The notes beneath the pieces are model-generated. The model did not search any database. It was not told the origin of the DNA and saw nothing but the letters and a program-made list of their open reading frames with translations. Position numbers and translations under genes: made by a program. This document shows positions 56,706 through 64,000 of a DNA stretch of 64,000 bases, piece by piece. Position 1 is the first letter of the stretch; each line of letters begins with the position of its first letter. Where the stretch lies: the NCBI RefSeq assembly GCF_021869535.1, contig NW_026262690.1, positions 91,603,995-91,667,994 on the forward strand. The letters are read 5' to 3'. The stretch comes from Mytilus californianus (Eukaryota > Mollusca > Bivalvia > Mytilida > Mytilidae).

Positions 56706-57734
56706 GACCATTTTATGTTGGTGAAGACTTTTTCTGTGAATAAAAAGATACATCGGTTCAATACGTTAATAAGACCCCAACCCAACGTCACAAAAACCTT
56801 AAGACATATCTGGAGGTCAGCAATCTGTCAAATTATGTCTATACAATATGTTGTGAAAAAATTATCAACCGAAGAACATAGGAAGGGTTTGAATGACAAT
56901 TTTTTTCAATCGGATTAAAATAAGATTCTTTAATTGATCCCGTTCTGATGTGTCGTGCATCATCATCGTTGCTCGACATATCAGAACGGAAACAATTAAA
57001 TATAAATATAAATTTAATAAGATTGCATTTTTTGTACCTTGATATAGCTCAACTTTTATGGGAAAAAAATGCATAGATAAACTCTCTCATTTTGTTTTTG
57101 AACAGTGTTGAAGGGTAAGCGGTACCGTGGCCAGTTAATTGTTAGAGTTTGGAATTCGGCATCCAATCTCACTATATATACTTGTATTATGTGTTTTAAC
57201 TGTGTTGCCTCGTGTACGACAAGTACAAATGAAATGATCTTGATAATTTTAGACGTTCAACTTAAAATTTAGTCATGACCAGTAAAGCAGGCGAGACAGT
57301 TCAGTATGTGAACTCTCGTTCAGCTCACAAACATCTGAAGCAATTTTGGCTTCATTTGTTGTATAAGCATTTTGTTAAAAAAAAATCAAAACTGTTCCTT
57401 CTGAGACTCTATGCCAAGATGAAGCTTTATGTACAAAGTAAATTCTGCTTCGGAGAAAAAAACCATATTGGTTTGAGTACAGATATATCCATAGTTGAAG
57501 AAATTGTATTTCCTATTGACAGCCTTCAAAGAATTGAATGGTATAGAACTGTTTCCTTGGTCTGTTAAATAATATGCGTGTATTAAATCCAAAATCAACA
57601 ATATAATATTAGATTTGCCAATGTCAAAAATTATTTTAAAAAGCCCTAAAATTATTTTTACCATTATTTGGATTAAAATAATTTCTATATGCTATCTCTT
57701 CGTATCTACTCATTTTCCCACTCACTGAACGTAT

Positions 57735-57945
57735 GTAAGAGGGTCTGTATTCTTTAATTTTTTAGACCATTTTTCTCTATTCTTTATACTTTTTGGCATT
57801 TTTTTTCTATTCTTTATATCTTATACCTCATTATTCCCTATTCTTTATTTTCTTGGTCAATTTTTCTCTATTTTTCTCTATTTTTTACATATTTTGCCCA
57901 TTATTCTCTATTCTGTAAAACCCCATCCACACCCTCATGTAAACT
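57735..57945 (+). repeat. Minisatellite element (TTCTTTATTTTT family)
   Basis: ATTTTTCTCTATTCTTTATA units end in ACCCCATCCACACCCTCATG. Confidence 0.7.
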
Positions 57946-57990
57946 TCAAGTGGTATATTATGATAAAGATGTATGTTTAGTTGGTTCATT

Positions 57991-58612
57991 TAAGGTAGAA
58001 CGCTAATAGTATTTCCTGGGCCATAGAGATAATGGTGGTCTTTTTAGAATGCTCACCCTTAACTGAAGTACGTTTCTTTTAACATTCAGAAATAAATGTG
58101 AATATGTATGATGACGTTCTTCTTTCTGCTATTTTTATAAACTGAAGGCCTTGAGTACTTGGCATTCTTAATCAGGCCTCGGTGGCCGAGTGGTCTAAGT
58201 AGTGGAACTACTGTATCACTATCGGCTCCTGTCAACACTGAGGTTGTGAGTTCAAATCCCGCACGTGGCATGTGCGCTCGACTCCAATCTTAATTGACTA
58301 GGATTGTCAGTTTTCCTACCGAAGGTCGGTGGTTTTCTCCGGGCACTCTAGCTTCCTCCACAAATAAAAACCGACCGCCACGAAATAACACAATAGTGCT
58401 TAAAGTGGCTTTAAACACCATTCAATCAATCAATCAATCAATCCTTTGTCAGGCAGTGAATACAAATTTTTCTAAAACTCATTTTCACCTGTAAGTTAAA
58501 TTATTTCATTTTTTTTTACACCTGATTCATCCCTCAGCCTGGAAACATATGGTAGGTACACACAGACAAGGACAACCTACTTCAGGGACAGTAAATACTA
58601 CCGTTCTACCTA
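57991..58612. mobile_element. TIR element split by a SINE
   Basis: Left end TAAGGTAGAACGCTAATAGT and right end inverse TAGGTAGAACGGTAGTATTT form imperfect inverted repeats of about 20 bp. About 350 bp remain when the SINE at 58174-58445 is removed. It lies about 150 bp upstream of the P450 start. Confidence 0.6.
58174..58445 (+). mobile_element. tRNA-derived SINE, full length
   Basis: A box TGGCCGAGTGG, B box AGTTCAAATCC, conserved core ACCGAAGGTCGGTGGTTTTC and an (AATC)n tail of five units. A target duplication could not be defined with confidence. Confidence 0.82.
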
Positions 58613-60569
58613 AAATTATATTATATAACTCCACTACATTTATATAATGTCCACAAATGACTTTGATCAGCATATTTTATCAACCTTTAGATAATAAAAA
58701 AAGACACAATGGCTACATAAAAATGTTATGGACCTGCAGATGATGATATAAAAGGACACAATGGCTTCATTAACGTTAACTTTGCTAAACTTTATACCAG
58801 TCTTCGTAATACTATTTATAATAAAGAAACTGTATGGATTATACCAAAGGAGGAAGGAGCTACAGAGAGCATTGAAGGATTTCCCTGGTCCGACCCCACA
58901 TTGGTTATGGGGCAACATGAAGGAGGTATACTTTAATACTATATCACACCCGCGAAATCGTCACGAATAGAAGATGGCTATTTTTCGCCGGGATTATTTA
59001 ACATTCGTATTGCCATCTGATGAAGTTATGCAGTATCTAAGTGGGATAATTTCATCTGCTTGCAAAAGCTTTCTGTCTAAATCTATCCTTGTTCTCTTAC
59101 TTGATTTCTTAACATCGGATTTTTACCGTGAGCATGCAGCTGGACGGGTGTAAGAGCAGAAATCGCTTGTCCTTCTGGAGAACCTATTTTTGTCTGCAGT
59201 TTTATTTGGGCGCATGTTTGCCATCTGTTATCATCTAAGTTTCGAAAGAAAGTGCTGAAATATTACAATTGGTTTGTGTGTCCATAATAAATCTTTTCTT
59301 ATTCTTTGTATTGTACCTTCAGCAATAGCGGGGTTATATATTAACATCTATGTCTGTCCGCCGTCACCTTTTATCTGCCACTTCTCCTTAACTTGAAAGA
59401 ATTTTAGGAGTTACCCACTTTTTTCGGGCTTTGCCGATTTTTGTAGGTTATCACCTTTACTGGTGTAGTTGCAGTTAGCCGTGGGTAATTGACAAGTATT
59501 TGGCGGTATGAATTACAAGATACAAATGTAGAGTTGCATGTGAAAATGTAAAGTTACACCAAAAATTATGTTGTGCACTCTCGGATCAAGCGAAATACTG
59601 TAAGAATAAAGTACCATAAGGAAATTGTAATTGTAATTGTGCAACTGTTAAAATGGAGTCTCTGTATGCTTTATAGTTATTTGCACTCATCCTGCATTAT
59701 TTTCTGAGAAGTTATCTAACATATATCTTGATGTGTCCCCGTTGTTGTCTAAATGTTTGTTTTGTTTATGTATCTTACAGGTGCATTGTCGGGCTATTTA
59801 TGACATTATTTAGTAGATTACTTTGCCAGATATAATTTTTTATTTGTTGATATTACCCAGTAGATGTGTTCTTCAGTACACAGTTGAAGCAGGATGGACA
59901 AAATTAACACACCAAACTACATATAATTCTTCTTAAACTCAACCTAACAATGCTATACATATAATTTATCTTGGATGGTTTCAGATGTTTTCTGTATGAA
60001 TGAAAGATGTGAATCGTTTGTTTTGGTGTGATTGTACATGTTTTATTTTTGGGGGGATTTGATCGACTCAAAGAAAGTAATTGCAAAACAACACGTTCTT
60101 TTGGCCACAGTAAACTGATTATAAAGAACTTAAACCTAATCTTGAATAAATGATACTGTGGTGATCCTACACTAGTTTTGAGGGTTGTTTTTTTGTGCTA
60201 ATTTGAAATCCGAGATGGTAGTCAACATGAAACAATGATTAACATAGAACCCTATGAGAAAGATATACACACAACTTTTTCTCAGAAAACATTGTACACG
60301 TTTAAACCAAATCATGCATAATCAAAAGTAGGCTTGTGAACATTATACTAAATATATATCGTAGGTAACCGAACACATTCAACAAAACAAAATGTTAGTC
60401 CTGCTCAGAGATTATACTACTTATAAACTAGATATTTACGCAACTAAAAAGGCTCATACTTATACTGGAAGCCGTCTTATAGCATTAAGTATTTATCTAC
60501 TCTTAAATAAATCGTCCTTCCTTATTAAAATATCGGTGACTGTACAGCACATACAGACGCATATGACCC

Positions 60570-60960
60570 TTATGAAAACGATGTGGTATGATTGCAAATG
60601 AGACAACTATCCATTTAAGACCAACAGTACAAAGACGGAACAATAACAGGTCGCCGTACTGAGTTCAACAACGAGCAAAATCGTATAGTAAGCTATAATA
60701 GGCACTGGCTTTACGAAGTTTGAAACATTTCAAAAGGAGAAAAACAACAGCATTATTTATACTATTTTAAAACTATAAACGAAAACAGTTGTGGTACACA
60801 CCAACCATCGACAACCACTTGATAGCAGAAATTCAGGCTTTGGACAAAGAATGTAGCGGGGTTGAACATTTTTCTGATAGCTCAACCCTCTCCCTATTCT
60901 TGGAAAGTGGTGTAACACTGAACATATTAAGAACATACATTTTTTTGGTACTTTAAAAAT
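60570..60960 (+). repeat. R1 repeat in P450 intron 1
   Basis: GATGTGGTATGATTGCAAAT, CAACAACGAGCAAAATCG and GCGGGGTTGAACATTTTT, and a GGAAAGTGGTGTAACAC end. Diverged copy. Confidence 0.6.
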
Positions 60961-61312
60961 CAACTATGTTCATTGTTCTAAGAAAACCTAAGGCCACAGC
61001 ATCCATTAACAAACATAGATGAAACTAAATACAATAAAATATATGCGAATAAAAAGTAATTGAGTTATGTCTTACTTTCAATGATAACCGTAACTTTTAC
61101 AGATTGTTTTGTACTGAATTTTAGCTATCCAGAGATCGGACTGTAGAATATGCCAAGAAATACAATGGAGCATTCCCTGTCTGGATGGGTGGGACCAGCA
61201 GATGCCATTTTAATGACTGTCCACCCTTCCACTGTTAAGTACGTCTTGTCTGGAACAGGTACTGTGCAAAAACAAGAAGTTTGTATATATGTAGTTTGTT
61301 TGCCTTTTTTTA

Positions 61313-61332
61313 AGGGGGGGGGGGGGGGGGGT
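61313..61332 (+). repeat. Poly-G tract in P450 intron 2
   Basis: A run of about 18-20 G. Similar G-runs are at 41394-41408 and 51765-51773. Confidence 0.6.
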
Positions 61333-64000
61333 AATTTGTTACGTTTTGTGTTTTGTTCGTTTTTGTTTGTTTGTTTGTTATTGTTCGTTTATGGTTTTTT
61401 TTGGGGTAGAGGTGTCAATTTTACCTTTTCTTTGCCTATATGCGTTTCTTTGCAATTATTGTCTTATAAAGGTATTGCACTCTCATAAAAAAAATGTTAT
61501 ATTTTTATTTTATGTTCAATGACGACAGACAATTGTTAAGAAAGGAATAAAACCGTTGCCTATTTGTTTTATAGATCCTAAAGATGAGATTACCTATGGA
61601 CTGATGTAACCGTGGATCGGTAAGTTATTGTTAAATGCTAACTTGATGAAAAGGGATGCAAAGATAACTCTAAGTAATAAGGGATGACGGGTTACTCTGT
61701 TTTTGATATCTCTGTTTTTCGGTAAAAATTAAAAAAAACAAAACAAACTTTATGATATTTATGTATATATATGATATCCTTTACCGGCATTAATAATGTG
61801 ATTCGTTGTTTCAGAATCTAAGGACTATGAATCAATTTATTGAAAAAAAACCACGTTACGCCATTGGCTGAATTTCAATTGTTTTAAAAGGACGTTCTCA
61901 GCCAATCACAACGTTTACTTGTACACTTTTACAATATTTCGCAAAATTCATTAAAATCTGAAATGGTAAATTCCACTTAATTCTTATATGTATTTTACTG
62001 GGGTTTGCAACCTATAATATATATCTATTATTTTATTATTAATTCTATTTCTTTTTCCTCTCGCAGATAAATTTTTGATATTTCCCTCAACACAAAATGG
62101 TTACCCAACGCCATTGATGATTACTAAGCAGTGCTTTTTTGTGTTTTTTTTTTAAAGCTGATCTGTCTCGTTTGAAAGCTGTTATTAAATACAATTTATT
62201 TAAAGGACAATAATTTCCATTTTATAAGGTGATGGTCTTTTACTAAGTCGGGGTAAGAAATGGGACAGAAATCGACGACTTGTAACACCAGCAATTCATC
62301 AAGATATAATCAAGAATAATGTGAAGACATTTTGTGATTCTACTAAAATACTGATAGTAAGTGTGACACCATTTAGAAAAAACATACAGTGAAACCTGTT
62401 TTAAAAGATCACTAAAAGGAGAGCAAACATTTTGTCTCAATAAACAGTTAAATCTATATGAAATGCACTTCAGAGAGACCTAAATTTAATGTTTTTTTTT
62501 AACACAGGTTTTTTACTTAATACGGGTGGTCTCTTAAGCAGGTTTGACTGTAGTTTCATCGGAAATCAAGTGATTTTAGGTTTGGTGTTTGATAAGAAAT
62601 GCTTTTCGTATAGTCACCATGGTTATGTTCAATTTATTGTCAAATATGCATTCTTATGACTTTTCTGTTGTAGTATACACGTATACCTCAGCACATTTGA
62701 AGCCAAATCGTTTGTAAAGCCGTTAAATGGTTACTTTGAACAGGAAAAGGGCCTAATGCAAGGAAGATTTTATTTCTATCAATTATACCCTTATTTGCAA
62801 GTAGCAGCCTATTCCGATTGCTTTCTGAATATCCTGGTCAACCTATGACATTGATTCATTATATGATAGGTTCTTGTCATGAATGTGTGTGACATGTTTT
62901 CCACTGTTACTTTAATCAAATGGTTGTCATTTAACAATCAATCATATCTACAAAGACGAAAGAACACCAATATTTTGATGGGTGTGTACTGATTGATAAT
63001 TTAGTCAAGACAACATGATTTACTTTATAAATTACTAAACGGTATGAGTTTTGCTCATCAAAGGATAAATTGTGACCTAAATTTGCTTTCTTGCGCTTCA
63101 CTTTGATCTCTGGTGGATGGTTTCATACCCCATTTCCTTATTTTATAGCATGTGTTATTCGCATAAGTGAATATTGTCTTTGAAAGAAAATGCTGTTAAA
63201 ATTTTTTTTTGGATAAATTATGTATAACACATTAACATTAAAGAAAAGAAAAAATAGGTACATATGGTTGGGGTTTTATGAATATTACATGTATACAATC
63301 AATCAACTGTACTTTTCATGTGAAATTTATTGGAAGAAATAAATGTTTAACAGTATGACTTGCATCTAGAAATTAACAATCAGGGCCGGTTATCGAAAAC
63401 AAAACTTTACGACAAAAGGGATGATTTCAGCTTCCAAATTGTGAACTTTCCATAATGTTTAGACGTGTATATATATAGATATACATTTATCAAAATACGT
63501 CTTTCAGGAAAAATGGAGAAAAACGAAAGAGCCGGTGGAAACTTTTCATCACATAAGTTTACTGACCTTAGATTGTATGATGAAATGCTTGTTTGAATAC
63601 AACAGTGACTGTCAAAATGAAAAGTACGAAAAATGTTGACCCGTTTCTCCAGATTCCCAAGAAACCCATGTTCAAAAGTTTTTAAAATAGAACTAATATG
63701 GGAAGCACTTTGTTCCGCAATTATTGATGTGTTAATTGGATCAGTACACCCACTGCCTTACATAAAAGTTCGATTTACTCAACTATGTAAAGTTCGATTT
63801 ACTCAATTTTTTTGTCAGTTGTTTGAAAATAATCCGATGCGGATCCCCAATACGTTCACATGGTATGAACATTCCATTGATTTGTATTGTCCATTTTTAT
63901 CAAGGAAGAGAGGAAAGATGAACAAAATGCCTGCAAAACCATGATACATTGAATCTCATCATTTTATTATTCCGCCGTAGAATAAATGTATGCGTAGAAT

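Larger units (their letters stand above)
58761..63623 (+). pseudogene. CYP4-family cytochrome P450, five exons, disrupted
   Basis: Exons are 58761-58925, 61125-61258, 61575-61619, 62229-62356 and 63508-63623. Exon 1 gives an N-terminal membrane anchor and the proline-rich hinge PGPTPHWLWGN. Exon 2 reads RTVEYAKKYNGAFPVW, then shifts frame at TGGATGGGTGGGACC and goes on as GPADAILMTVHPSTVKYVL. Its 134-nt length is one base off the phase the flanking exons need. Exon 3 reads DPKDEITYGLM, then TAA (61607-61609), then PWIG, where CYP4 enzymes usually have EPW or KPW. Exon 4 reads DGLLLSRGKKWDRNRRLVTP, the helix-C region. Exon 5 reads VETFHHISLLTLDCMMKC. The family hydroxylates fatty-acid-type substrates in the endoplasmic reticulum. 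The heme-binding end lies beyond the window. Two independent lesions favour a pseudogene, but base errors in the assembly could mimic them. Confidence 0.78.

Noticed and set aside
57275..57568. 97-codon frame starting MTSKAGETVQYV
   Set aside because: Its parts match repeat sequence at 44565-44610 and 48120-48260; no domain recognised.
61150..61488. Separate 112-codon gene starting MPRNTMEHS
   Set aside because: Its start is the wrong frame of P450 exon 2 and its end is intron with a poly-G tract.

Overview
This window is nuclear DNA from an animal with split genes, AT-rich introns and a very high load of interspersed repeats. The repeat types point to a bivalve mollusc, most likely a mussel such as Mytilus. 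They include tRNA-derived SINEs with (AATC)n tails, tandem-repeat-bearing 'pearl'/HINE-like elements, hammerhead-ribozyme relics and a decayed Penelope-like element. No database was searched, so the species call rests on recognising these families.

Five protein-coding loci can be supported. (1) At 1.06-2.27 kb (-), a TATA box, a signal-peptide exon and a propeptide exon form the 5' end of an astacin-like zinc metalloprotease. (2) At 9.89-24.63 kb (+), a 13-exon gene encodes a 641-residue leucine-rich-repeat protein of LRRC74 type. All splice phases agree. It has a tandemly duplicated exon and two possible alternative ends. (3) At 38.15-39.64 kb (+), two exons encode mitochondrial ribosomal protein L14. 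(4) At 49.26-50.96 kb (-), one intron-free ORF of 569 residues joins an eIF2-alpha-kinase-like kinase domain to a trypsin-fold domain that has lost its catalytic His and Ser. This is the most unusual gene here. (5) From 58.76 kb (+) to the window end, five exons of a CYP4-family cytochrome P450 carry a frameshift and a nonsense codon, so the locus is probably a pseudogene.

The rest is mostly repeats. Several families share one architecture: a 5' hairpin containing a short inverted repeat, internal tandem repeats, then the inverted repeat again followed by a second hairpin. They are nested in one another at 35.7-37.9 kb and 39.7-44.6 kb. One carries a 126/136-bp array with a 525-bp higher-order period. 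Other items are a perfect 82-bp foldback MITE with an 8-bp target duplication (33.4 kb), several longer TIR elements, two SINEs with clean target duplications (40.2 and 52.8 kb), a 1.16-kb tandem duplication (45.1-47.4 kb), and two inverted arrays of GATATC palindromes around a Penelope-like reverse-transcriptase relic (53.4-55.7 kb).

The genes do not form a pathway; they are unrelated neighbours separated by repeats. The stretches 25.65-28.9, 31.15-33.3 and 33.5-34.9 kb show nothing recognisable beyond simple repeats.
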